Source: Anthostomella pinea (lineage: Eukaryota > Ascomycota > Sordariomycetes > Xylariales > Xylariaceae). From it: 64,000 bases of DNA. Under the pieces are notes generated by a model, which searched no databases, was not told where the DNA came from, and worked only from the letters and a program-made list of their open reading frames with translations. Positions 34,092-45,451 of this stretch are shown piece by piece. The DNA lies in NCBI GenBank assembly GCA_963556695.1, contig CAUWAG010000020.1:1426001-1490000 (forward strand). Reading direction: 5' to 3'. Positions within the stretch are counted from its first letter, which is position 1. Each line of letters begins with the position of its first letter. The position numbers and the translations under genes were made by a program.

Positions 34092-37000
34092 ATGGCCTCC
34101 AGCAATGGCAACAGCAAAATCCAAGTCGCTCAAGACCCTGCAGACATTATGAGAGACGAGAAGCTACGATATCTTAGCGACCGCAACCTACATGTCAACC
34201 TTGTCGACCTCATTGATCTTGATCGCATCAAATTTGGAAAACAAGTCGACCTTGAATATGGCGAGGATACCCATTTCAACTCGTACACCTTGTCATGTAT
34301 CGACCGCTACAACAATGCTAAGACGCCCGTCCCCTTTGAGATTCACGAGACATTCCAGATGGACTTTGAGAACTGGACAAAGACAGACTTCGAGAAGGTT
34401 GAGCGCACCATACGAGGCATCTTCAAGAAATGCCTCAACTCCAAAGGAATCTATCTAGGCAAAGCAAACCACTCCATCATAGACGCCCTTGCCAATCTTG
34501 TCACCGCAGAAGACCTCCCAACCTGGGATAAAGTCTTACTTGACAGAATAAGAACTACTTATCCACACCCAAATGTCTGGAAAATTGTTGATGTCTGCAT
34601 GGCTACACAGACTGATGCTCCCAATACTGATACCCCAGATTTGATTGATTCTCATGATGACATCCCTTCTGTTACCACTGAACATGCATCACAAAAGACT
34701 ACCCCAGATCTAAATCTAGCCCAGTACCGGAATCCCTCACCACCGCAAATCCCAACGGCATATGCAACCGGCAACTTCATGCCCGATCCTCGGCACATCG
34801 CTATCACACTAGACCCTGGCTTCGGAACATACCAGCAGCACAACCAATGGCTACAGAATCAACCACCTGATCCATATACCCAGATTCCCCCTATCCCAGT
34901 GCCCAACGAGGACCTAGCTCCTGGAACAATCGTAACATTTGCCAAGATCTGGAAAGAGAAGAACTGCTACTCAGGACGACCCTACAATATTCTGGATGAC
35001 AAGATACGCTACTTTCTAAACACATGTTCTACCATTGGCATCAAACCTGGCCAGTTCCACGCAGTATTCCCCCAAGTCCTCACTGGCACAGCTCAAGAAT
35101 ACTTCATGCACCATATCAGCCGTCACTCGATGTTCTCAGACATGTACAACCGTCTCAAGGCACATTTTGACACGGAAGTCAACAAGACTCAATATCATCG
35201 CGATTGGTCAGCAATCACCTATATCAACATGAAGGCACGACCTGAGAACGCTGGCAAGACCGGCATAAAGATCCTTGAGGCACTCCTTGGCAAACTGCAA
35301 CTCTGTCAACGTGCCCTTGGCCCTTCGTACCTAGGCGAGACACAGCTAATTGCAGCTGTGGAACGTGCCTGCCGTGGTATCAAAGAATTTAATTATGCCT
35401 TGTTCACTCCTTTACACACGTTTGAAGCTCTTGCTTCAAACCTCTGATAATCACTCCAGACCTCTGAAGACTCAGCTGACAGCGCCCAGCATACTACCAA
35501 TCAGTACTTTACTAATCGCAAGTTTCACCGGCGGAAAGACAAGCAATACGGTAAACGAGATGGCAACGTTACCAGACGTTGTTACATCTGTAGTGACGCT
35601 GACTGTCGATCGTGGAAGCATTCTCCAGAGGAACAACGGAAATTCAAAGAGAAATGGCGACACGATCAACAATTCCGTGGACGACCGACCACAGGCCCTG
35701 CCTACATCCATTTCCTGGCAGACTACGAGCCAGATCTTGACTCAGACCCTGATGATACGCATGACCAATACGTCATGGATTCCAGAAGCGACAGCAGTGA
35801 CGATGCTGTCCAATATCTCACAGCCACCTTACTTAGCGACCGAGCATTCCAACATTCAATCACTGCCACGGACAACTTGCAAGTTGGATTCGAGTCTGAC
35901 AGTTTCACACTGGATAGATACGCCAGTTCTACATTCCAAGGAATTATACCTGATTCTGGCGCTGCTTCTGTTTCAACAGCCGGCAAGGGTCAGTTCCTAG
36001 CCTTACAGCGCGAGCTACCCTCAGTTTTACTCGATAAATCACGCGTTGGAGAAGCTACAGTTAAATTCGGTGGAGGACAGCCTTTAAATTCCCTCGGCAC
36101 GATCCATGTTGACACCACCATTGGAGACGTAACGTTTCACGTCGTTGACACCCAAACTCCCTTCCTCCTCTGCCTGAAAGACTTCGACAAGCTTGGCGTA
36201 ATATTTGACAATATTACCAATAGGATGATCCGACTGCGAGATGGCAAGTCCATCCCGATCACCTGTAAATGGGGCCACCCCTGGTTCTTCCCCTCAGCAA
36301 TGACAACCGTATCAACCGGTGTGTTCCTGACAGAAGCTGAACTACGACGCGTTCATACCCGATTTGGACACCCTTCTGTCGGCAAGCTTTACAAGCTCCT
36401 GGAGAAATCTGGCAACGAAGCTGATCGAGATGCCATTGCAATGATCAACAAGTTTTGCCATCATTGCCAGATCAAAGGCCCGTCACCACAGCGGTTCAAG
36501 TTTTCCATCAAGAAGGATATTGATTTCAACTACGAAGTCATTGTTGACGTCATGTACTTGGATAGCAAGCCCGTCCTTCACTGCGTTGACGCCGCCACAG
36601 CGTTCCAAGCAGCCCAATTCCTCCCTAACCTGTCTGCCAAGGAGACCTGGGAAGCACTGAAACGATGTTGGATTGACACCTATCTTGGCCCTCCAGATGT
36701 CCTAACGCACGACGCTGGTACCAACTTTGCAGCCACAGAATTCCGAGCTGAAGCCCGATTGCTTGGAATCACCTGTCATTAGATTCCCGTCGAAGCTCAT
36801 TGGTCGATTGGCAAGGTTGAACGGTATCATACCCCCATTCGACGCTCTTACGAGATCATCCGAGCCAAATCATCCGGGATCTCTCGAGAAGCTGCCCTGC
36901 AGATGGCAGTAAAAGCCGTGAACAATACCGCCGGTCCTGATGGCCTTGTACCAACACTCTTGGTCTTTGGAGCCTATCCACGCGTTACAATGGATTCACC

Positions 37001-39161
37001 CCCGTCACAATCGCAACTTCAACGTGCCCAGGCCCAGGCCAAAGCAATGACCGAACTACGTAAGCTTCAAGCCAAGCGCAACGTTCAAAGTGCTCTAAAC
37101 ACAAGGAACGGCCCTGATACAACCCCAACACTGCCTCTCTCTCTTCCCATCGGCAGTGAGGTCCTTATCTATCGCGAAAAAGACAAATATCAAGGCCCGC
37201 ATAAGGTTCTATCGGTAACAGACCGAGAAGTGACCGTTGAGATAGTCAACGGACCAACCCTATTCAACCGCACGCACGTCAAGCCGTACAACCGTCACCC
37301 TGATGCGATTCTCGATACTGACAAGGTCGACAACCACGGTACCCCCGTTCCGTTTGAATATCCTGAACCGACACTCCCCCGTCGTCGCGGCCGCCCTCCA
37401 AAGCTCCCTATACCCATCCAAAGCACGAAGCGACCGCGAGGCCGACCCAGAAAAATATACGTGGTACACATGGCCACTACGACTACAAACGAAGAAGAGA
37501 ACTTCGCTGGCTCCTTCGTCCAGCAAGATGAATATGGCATTTTCCTCTCGCACAAGGAGCGTGCTGACCACGCTCTCGCCCTGAAACTGCGCACTGAAAG
37601 CAAGATCACAGCCCCTGGAGCACCCTTCGAGCAATCCGATGTCCTTAAGATTGAGTCTCTATTTGCCGATGAAGTGCTTGTCCCCATTCTGTTCGACAGC
37701 AAGATTCATAGCGATACCCAACTGTTTAACTCTCGTCTTGTCCGCACTGTTAAAGGTGTCAATGACCGCCCTTACGAGAAGAGCAGACTCGTCGTTCAAG
37801 GATATAACGATCATGAAAAGCACGATATCATGGCCCAAGCTCCGACGATCATGCGATGCAGCCAACGACTGGCAATGGCCCTGACACTGTCTTTACGACG
37901 GCTAGGATGCCTCGCTGCCTCTCGAGACATCACCATGGCCTATACGCAGTCACGACACCCTATGAATTGTCTTGTCCTATGCAAGCTGCCCATTGAACTA
38001 AAGAAGAAGTATCCAGAGGGCATGATTCTTCGCGTCAACAAACCCCTATACGGAATCGCAGAAGCTGAGAATCATTGGTATGACACATACTCCGTACACC
38101 ACAAGGAAAGACTAGAGATGGAGACATCCGTATACGACCCTTGTTTATTCATTACAAAGAAAGGCAACGACTTTGCTATTGCAGCCCTTCAAACTGACGA
38201 CACCTTTGTCATTGGCACTACCGGCTTCTTAGAGAAGGAAGAAGACGAAACGAGGAAAGCGGGCTACAAGACGAAGCCACGAACCCAGTTTGATACTGGT
38301 TCTTCTGGCGACTTCAATGGATACCGCCTAGAATTTCAGACTGAGAGCATGACAGCGACTCAAAAGGGACAAGCTGACAAGCTCGTCCTGATTGACATGA
38401 GTGACAAGGACTACAAGCAGAGATTCGTTGAGCAACGAGCAAGAGGCGCCTACATTGCCTCTATCTGTCAACCAGAAGCCGCATTCGACTATTCTATCAC
38501 AGCCCAAGCCCAAGAACCCTCCGATAAGGACGTCGAGATGCTAAATAAACGCATTCAGTGACAACTAGACAACAAGTCACGTGGACTTCGATTCGTGATG
38601 ACTGATCTGTCTACTGCTAAACTCTTTGTGTTTGTTGATGGATCATTCGTCAATAACAAGGACCTATCATCACAGATCGGATTTGTCATTATCCTCGGGA
38701 GTGAATCATCTGGTAATGGTAAGACATTCACATTTGATCTGACCGGAAACATTGTTCATTGGTCCTCTACCAAATGCAAGAGAGTCACACGGAGCGTTCT
38801 GGCTTCTGAAGTATATGGCATGGTTGCTGGCTATGATTACGGATACGTGATCCACCGTACACTGGCAACTATCTGCCAACGCCTTGAAGTACCTATGATC
38901 CCCCTGATCCTCTGCACGGACTCATACTCGCTATACCAGTGCCTTGTCAAGCTCGGCACTACCAATGAGAAGCGCCTGATGATCGACGTCATGGCGCTCC
39001 GGCAGTCATACGAGAATCATGAGATCACAGAAATCCGATGGATCCATGGTGAAGACAACCCTGCTGACTCGATGACCAAATCGTCTCCAAATAAAGCTCT
39101 TCATAGTCTTGTTTCTAATAACAAGACAACGGTTCGAGTTGAAGGCTGGGTTCAGCGTTGA
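34092..39161 (+). pseudogene. Copia gag-pol polyprotein with four nonsense codons
   Basis: Gag occupies 34092-35444. TGA and TAA follow at 35445-35450. The same frame continues with a Cys/His knuckle-like CYICSDADC, a protease (IIPDSGAAS, catalytic DSG), a GAG-pre-integrase zinc motif (HTRFGHPSVGKL, FCHHC) and the integrase core (VDVMYLD, then THDAGTNF). TAG at 36780-36782 falls between the second Asp and the catalytic Glu of the integrase. Reverse transcriptase follows (SRDITMAYTQS, KPLYGIAEAENHWY) with LQTDDTF in place of YVDD, as in many fungal copia elements. TGA at 38559-38561 separates RNase H (FVFVDGSF, LASEVYGMVAGYD). All domains are otherwise intact and in a single frame, which argues that the stops are recent. 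Without suppression it cannot make full-length Pol. Confidence 0.93.
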
Positions 39162-39217
39162 GATCACCTGGAAAGACGGTTTGATGGAATCGCAACCATG
39201 AAAGAAAGAGCATCCTG

Positions 39218-39421
39218 TATTGGATCCATGCGATTCCAGACTGCAAACCATCTATACCAGGACCCATATGTATGATTAGATAAGATAAGATAGTGGATTG
39301 AGAGGGCACTTGGCCAGACCTTCGAGTCCAGCTAGATTCCTCTCAATCCAACCATCAGCAACATCATGACCTTGACCCCATACTCGAGTATTATGATTGA
39401 TCGTTCAAGCCTGTTCCAACA
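39218..39421 (+). repeat. 3' LTR of the copia element
   Basis: It begins TATTGGATCC (TG changed to TA) and ends TTCCAACA. A purine-rich GAAAGAAAGAG lies just upstream. The only other difference from the 5' LTR is a CA to TA change. Confidence 0.95.
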
Positions 39422-39561
39422 ATTATTTTTATTAAAAAAATAGGTTTTACTTAAAATAAAATAAATACAGCAAGTAAATGCAGTATAAAAATAAAATGAA
39501 CCTTTTTAAATAAATCATATATTTCATACTCGCTTAAATCATTAAGACTTTAAGCCGGATG

Positions 39562-39765
39562 TGTTAGAACAGGCTTGACCAATTAATCATAATACTCGAG
39601 TATGGGTCAAAGTCACGATGTTGCTAATGGGTTAGATTGTCAGGTCAAACTGGATCTGAAGGTCTGGCTAAGTGACTTCGTAACCCGGTATCTAATCTCT
39701 TATCTAATCAAACATGTGCGTCCTGGTATAGATGGTTTGCAGGCTGGAATTATATAAATCTAACA
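39562..39765 (-). repeat. Solo LTR of the same copia family, inverted, with target duplication
   Basis: Read on the minus strand this 204-bp sequence is clearly related to the neighbouring LTR (same length, shared CTCGAGTATT and TATACCAGGA-type blocks) but more diverged. It is flanked on both sides by GGATG, a perfect 5-bp duplication. It arose from an independent, older insertion followed by LTR-LTR recombination. Confidence 0.9.
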
Positions 39766-39878
39766 GGATGGCTAATAATCTTTAAGAATAGCTAATAAAT
39801 TTTTAAAAACAAAATTACGCTTTTTTTAAACGGGTATATAATAAGAACTAATTATAACTCTTACAATAAATTTACTTA

Positions 39879-41724
39879 GAACGTAGCTGATAAGTGAGTT
39901 GGCATTTCAAGCGAGTTGGCACTTGTCATCAACTCTCTAACTGCCATATGAGATAACTTTATCACAACACATTCAATTCAATTCAAACAATCGGGTTGCT
40001 TTTTCTCAGAGGTTTCTATCTCTATTTTATAAGTTCGCGCATTATGGCCAGTGTTGCCGCAAATGCCACAACGCCACTCACGCGCTGTTGCCCTTCTCAG
40101 AAGACGACTACCTTCACTCAGTTCCTGTCTTGCCAGTTTAGTACTATCCTTTGTAATGTGAAGACCTATTGTATCTTCAATAGAAAGTATTCTTTTTCTT
40201 ATTAGATATTTATTTTTGATTTTCTGGTATTTATTTAGTAAGTGATTGGCCTCCTCTAGCTCGCGGACCCAGGAATCAATCGAAGCCACCTTGTGTATAA
40301 GACCATATGTAGTCTTTGAAAACAAGCTCAATGCATTAATTATTGATGTAAGTGAGCTTCCTTGATGGTTTCTGACTTGATTTTAGATATAAACCGATTG
40401 GTGCACCGCTCCGTTAATGGTGATAAGCGTCTTTGAAGTCCAAGTAGTGGGTGGCAAATTGGGGTCTGGTGACGGTATTTGTATATTAGCGACAGTATCT
40501 AGCTTTAAAATGACATTTTCTGGGTCAAAAGGAACAAGATCAGTAGCACTAAAACCTGCTCGAACATTTTCTGGTGTTATGGCAGCGTTATGTGCTTCAC
40601 AAAACGTTGCACGAAAGTCCTCTTTTAAAACATAGGTTATATAACGTTGGATAAGATCCTTAATTGAGCGACCATAAGCTCGTTTAAGCGGGCTAAAACA
40701 ACTGATATTTAAAGGCTGGAACCTGTATAACGACTGAAGAGACATATAAAAAGTAATGATACCATTATTCTAGTAATAATTCTTAAAGACCTAGGAATGG
40801 TGGCTTTTGTGACTATCCAGGATAAAAAGCCGTTTACCGGCAGTTATACACGGTCTGATATACTTATCAAAATACTGAATCTATTTCAAACCGATCTTAT
40901 TTGTAGTCCATTCGTTGTCAGACACAACCATCTTCTCATCGCATGGTAATGTCGTGTCATAATACTATGACACGAGATAGGTTTTGCCCTGTAGAATAAT
41001 GAATGGTGGGACTATCTAATTATCAGTATTGATAATAGAGATTATTATAAACTATTGTTATTGCCTTACTGAGCTTATTTAGGCCTGTTATGTCTTTTGT
41101 CACTTATAATAATCATGCTGGACTTAATAATGCCCATCATAAACCCAGTCTCATCAAAGTTATAAATATCCGCGTCTTGGATACCATGTTTCACGATTGC
41201 TGCCGCAACTTAGCAAAACCACGCACGATATGTGTCTAGATCTTTGTTTAAGACCCTCTGGTAGTCCATCCTCCGATAAAAACGCGTCTAGAGGCCTGGT
41301 GTGCGTTTAATGAAGTTCCGCGTCCAGTTCTTTTTAATACGTCTAGCACCACGTGCTGCTAATAATTAATTCGCCATATCTTCAATATAACTGTGCTGGG
41401 GTGGAAATGCTTGCGTATTTAGATCGAGAACGAAGGAAAGAATGGCATTCTTTTCAGAAACCGTAAGTTTGAAAGTATTGGGATTGCTGTCGTGTTGTGA
41501 TGGCATTACTTTGATTCTATTACTCAAAGTGGAACAAGGGATGTTGAAGAATTTTATAAGCTATATTATAGAAATATGAGGGTCACGTTATTTAGCTTGG
41601 ACAGCTAGTTGTAAGTCTGATTCGTTATAACGAGGTGCTATTGTTGTTGGTGAAGATATAATGGTTTGAATTGTGTTGGTTAGAAAGTTCATAACGAGTG
41701 CCAACTCGCTTATCAGCTACGTTA
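39879..41724 (-). mobile_element. Decayed pogo/Fot1-type element
   Basis: Its ends carry an inverted repeat, ACGTAGCTGATAAGTGAGTT on the left with a near-identical copy on the right, and TA-containing flanks. It holds a minus-strand transposase: the C-terminal half is open at 39978-40331 and 40383-40745, and the first catalytic aspartate region reads IYNFDETGFMMGI near 41150. Numerous stops and AT enrichment show it is dead. It is the reference copy that reveals the interrupted relative at 28.9-31.8 kb. Confidence 0.85.
39978..40745 (-). pseudogene. DDE-1 transposase C-terminal half (pogo/Fot1 type), broken
   Basis: Two consecutive frames separated by a stop near 40382-40386 encode the region after the third catalytic Asp (SCFSPLKRAYGRSI, then FCEAHNAAITPENVRAGF), then the tail with CGICGNTGHNARTYKI, a zinc-knuckle motif with the last Cys changed to Tyr. 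The upstream DNA-binding and early catalytic parts are damaged. Confidence 0.8.
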
Positions 41725-42450
41725 TACAACTTTGTTATATTTATAAATCTTTTTTACAGATCTTTACTTTTATATATCGTAATCGTTTTTAAAAGCGTGC
41801 TATATCCTTTTATAGTATACATACCGTTACTTACATAATAATATCGCTTATAAAACGTTTATCTTTTAAGATTTTATTAAGCTTTTAACGCCTTTTGGAA
41901 CTTTATAACGCCTTATATACCGTACGTTAAAGCCTTGTTACTTACTATGCTTATTTTCAAATAAAGAAATTCCAATAGTTTTGTAATTAACGCTTTAATA
42001 AAATTCAAATTAATATATATCGAGAAATATAATGCAGTAATCATAATTATTAAGTTTAAGCATTATAATCGTAATTGTATATAGTTTAATTATAATAAAA
42101 TTTTAAATATCAAAGCTTTTATAACTTTTAAAATATTTTAGAAAATAACGCTTACATATAGATTAATTAATAACTTACCACCCGTTTTTAACTTTAAATA
42201 TCTACTTATTATCGCGCGACTTTACTTACTGCTATAAATAGCAGTTGGCAATTGCTACTATATAGCTAGCGTAATTAGGTTTAAATCTTAAAGCCCTGAC
42301 CACCTGCGACCCTTTTAGAAATTTAAGTGGTTAGTTGATCTGCATTCACGCTATGCCTACCATAAATATCCTGCTATGCCCGCGCTGTTTATCAGTCCAT
42401 CATCCATCCTCTCTCCAACATGCCTGTAGCAACGTCCGATATCAGCAACC
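41725..42450. other. AT-rich, gene-free border of the transposon block
   Basis: Very AT-rich from 41725 to about 42280 with no ORF of note, consistent with old repeat DNA. The last 170 bp return to normal composition as promoter and leader of the HET gene. Confidence 0.55.
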
Positions 42451-44805
42451 ATGGCCTCTCAAACGAGCAGAAAGCGCAAGGCGATTGAGCTGGAAACCGA
42501 CAAATCAACCGGATCGCCAGATGATCAGGACACCCCCTACCTCTACGATAGACTTCCCGATGGCTTCTGTTGGATTAAAGGTGAGCCCAGAGGGCACCTT
42601 GATAGGTAGACACCGGAACCTAGTTGTTCCGTCCCGATCCAGCCCCCTCTGGCACAAAACTGCCACGGTCGCACGAGGACACTCGAGAGAGACAGAATAC
42701 ACAGACACACTTCAACCTCACGATTGGCTCAAATCTGACAGCTTCATACGGATCTTGATACTTCAGCCTGCAGGCGACTCCGATCCGGATATTCCGCTTT
42801 GCGCCTCATTCGAGGCCCACTCTCTGGACGACAAGCCGCGGTACAAGGCAATCTCCTATGCCTGGGACCTCCCGGCTGACGTCGGTCGCATGCTAGACGC
42901 CGACTCGGCTGATGATACTTCGTTTTTGAGCGGCGTTCTCGCTGTTTCCCGCATAAGCTTTATCTCCCCGGCGGTATCCTATGGATCTCGGAATCGCTCA
43001 ATGCCGCATTACGCAGGTTCCGCAATCACATCCAACCTGTGAGGCTATGGGCCGACGCCGTGTGTATCAATCAAGCTGCTTTGGTCGAGCGTAACGCCCA
43101 AGTCACCATGATGGGCAAGATCTATGCCAAGGCAGAAGAGGTTTTGGTCTGGCTTGGGGATGCAGAGCCTGACAGTGCTGCAGCTTTCTGGCTGGCACGC
43201 TACATATTTGATTATGCTGTCCAGCACGACATAGATGACAAAAATTGGGGACTTGGACACCTGCGCGACATCGCGACTCGGACAGCCCAGTTGGACTGTG
43301 GCCTTCATTGCCATTGTTGCTCCGAGTACTTCGCCCCTGAGAACGACAACCTGATGCGTTGTATACGCGCACTTGACTCCTTGTGGTCTCGTCTCTGGTT
43401 CCGCCGTCTTTGGGTCGCACAGGAATACTTACTGGCTACGCAATGCACATTCTTTTGTGGGACTCACCATGCTTCTCGGGAGCAGCTGCGGCATGCCTAC
43501 ATTGTTCACCTCAGAATTGACATTGCGGGTGTCACTGGTCTCCCCCAATCTCACCTGGATCAACTCAATTTGCTCTTTGGATTTGCTAAACCCGCCTTCG
43601 AAACAGGAGACATAGGCACCGTGATCCTTGACGGACTTTGTCACGGTACGTCGGAACCAAGAGACCGCCTTTATGCTATCAAGTCACTGTTTGCCGACCC
43701 TTCTGGGCTTCTAGAAAGGTCGCTACCCACTGATTACTTGGTGCCGACTGAAGTCCTATGGAGCAGATTAACGGTATTCTGGCTTGAACATGACGTCCCT
43801 GAGACACGCTTTGTGGTACTTGCAATTGCAGGAATGCAGCATTGTGGCATCCACCGAAATCTGCCAACATGGACACCAGACTTCCAGACACTAGAGTCCG
43901 CCTTCTGCTTCCGCAAAAGTGCGTACTATATGGTTCCGATTGATAATGAACAATTCATATATAATCCCGTTTTTGAGGTACGAGCAAACATACATAGCGG
44001 GATTCCGGCGGCACCTTCGCACACTCTGGAAGTACGTGGCAATATGATTCCAAGGCTAGTGCAAGAAATTCTTCCGGGGTCGCAGCTTCCTATCAGCGCG
44101 GTGGGGGGCTCGCGGGTTATGGATGACGACATTGTCGCTCATGCTCGATTGAAGCTACTTCCGTGGTATCTCAAGTGCCACGGCTTTGCTTTTGCGGAGG
44201 CCTCTTCCGCACCGTCCGCGGAGGACTTTGGAACACTTCTGCGACATGGATCGACTGCTGGAGGTCTGGCTGACATCTATATCGGCAAAGAGGCATTACG
44301 AGAAGCTGCCAGAGAGTTCTTCGTTATTGGAGAGGTTCCAAATACTCTGGACATGGAGCGGCAGGTTGACCACATGCTCGACAACATTCACCAACGCATT
44401 GACCAACTGTGGGATGATCTCCATCTATACTTGAGAAATTACCTGTATACATACGATATTGACCTCACGCAGATCATGGCCCGCTTCGACGACGACAGTC
44501 TTGGATGGGTACCGCAAGCAACCGAGCCCGGGTATCGCGTCTGTCTGTTCGCTGCCGCACCTTTCCCGTTCATCGTACGGCCGGCTGGAGAGGGACGGTA
44601 CAAGCTGATGGGGGATAGTTACGTTCAGGGTATCATGGATGGTGCATTTTTGATGGACGAAAAATCTTTGCGAGAGTCCTATACAAGAGATCTGGAGGGT
44701 GAGGCCGGGGAGGGAGAGACCGGGATCGCAGACAGCGAAGGTGACTCCCAAGTGGTGGAGGGCGAAAGCGAACAGACAGATGTTGAATGGATATGTTTGA
44801 TATGA
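42451..44805 (+). CDS. HET-domain (heterokaryon incompatibility) protein
   Basis: Fungal HET-domain proteins trigger cell death when unlike nuclei meet. The ATG at 42451 gives MASQTSRKRKAIEL and then YLYDRLPDGFCWIK. A 115-nt intron (42581-42695) joins this to EYTDTLQPHDWL. The HET core follows: RYKAISYAWDLPAD, SESLNAALRRFR, LWADAVCINQ and MGKIYAKAEEVLVWLGDAE. Between AISYAW and SESLNAAL the frame changes. Either a 50-nt weak intron at 42881-42930 is removed, giving 729 residues, or one base is missing in a run of five T at 42923-42927. After the HET core the protein runs about 550 residues without a domain I recognise and ends acidic. Its place at the edge of the repeat block and beside a dead PKS fits a fast-evolving accessory region. 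Confidence 0.82.
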
Positions 44806-45275
44806 GATACTCATACCATATCCACTACCTGGCAGCAGTAACGAGCATCATTGTTCGAGCTCGAAGTTGAGCTGCATACCGACATCGCGCGCCTTACGTC
44901 AGTGGTGCCGTCCTCTAGGGCCAGGAGGATTCTCCGGCGCACAGGTGGGAGGGGAGTGGAAGTAACTCATGGGTATATCTATCAGGATCCTGGTGACCAA
45001 CTCGTCTTTCACACCAGGCGACCTGCGTGGAGGTGCTTCAGGATCGCGAAGTGCACCCGCAAACACTTCAGCTTGGGCAACATGCCTGGCAGGCACCTAC
45101 ATACCAAGGTAGCTAGCCCACTTCTTTTCCCAATCACTAAAGACTCAAAGTTGCATTGTGCTCCATGGCGCTATTGCAACTCTCTCGTTGGAATTCTACC
45201 AGCACTTCACACCAACATGGGCTTGTTGAAATTACCATTCTTGGAACTGAGCTTTACTAACTTTGGTATCTGCAG
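44806..45275. other. Spacer, no supported gene
   Basis: There is no recognisable coding sequence. The last 25 bases (ACTAACTTTGGTATCTGCAG) are a well-formed 3' splice site leading into the PKS remnant, but no matching upstream exon is found, so a rearrangement has removed it. Confidence 0.5.
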
Positions 45276-45451
45276 GATGGACCTTTTGAGTCCATGACCC
45301 TTGCCGAGTATCATAGGGCTGTCCAGTACAACACCCGGGAAACGGGGAACTTACAAGGCGGCCGAGTCCCTTCAACTCGACCTCGACTCCTTCACAGTGC
45401 TGCTGTCTTCGCTCTCCGGGATCATCGGGCACATTGGACAGGCCAATTATA
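45276..45451 (+). pseudogene. Polyketide synthase ketoreductase exon, left half
   Basis: The frame starts DGPFESMTLAEYHRAVQYN and ends in ETGNL, after which a one-base shift is needed to continue LDLDSFTVLLSSLSGIIG and GQANY. These are the ketoreductase (KR) signatures of fungal highly reducing PKS. The exon breaks off at the Tyr codon of the catalytic motif, where a TA-flanked transposon is inserted. Confidence 0.85.

Larger units (their letters stand above)
33411..39421 (+). mobile_element. Full-length Ty1/copia retrotransposon with 5-bp target duplication
   Basis: The 6011-bp element has two 204-bp LTRs that differ at only two positions, and is flanked by ATTAT on both sides (33406-33410 and 39422-39426). 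One frame runs from the ATG at 34092 to the stop at 39161, interrupted by four stop codons. The gene order protease, integrase, reverse transcriptase, RNase H is the copia order. Near-identical LTRs indicate a recent insertion. All nonsense codons and both LTR differences can be explained by C-to-T or G-to-A changes. Confidence 0.96.
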
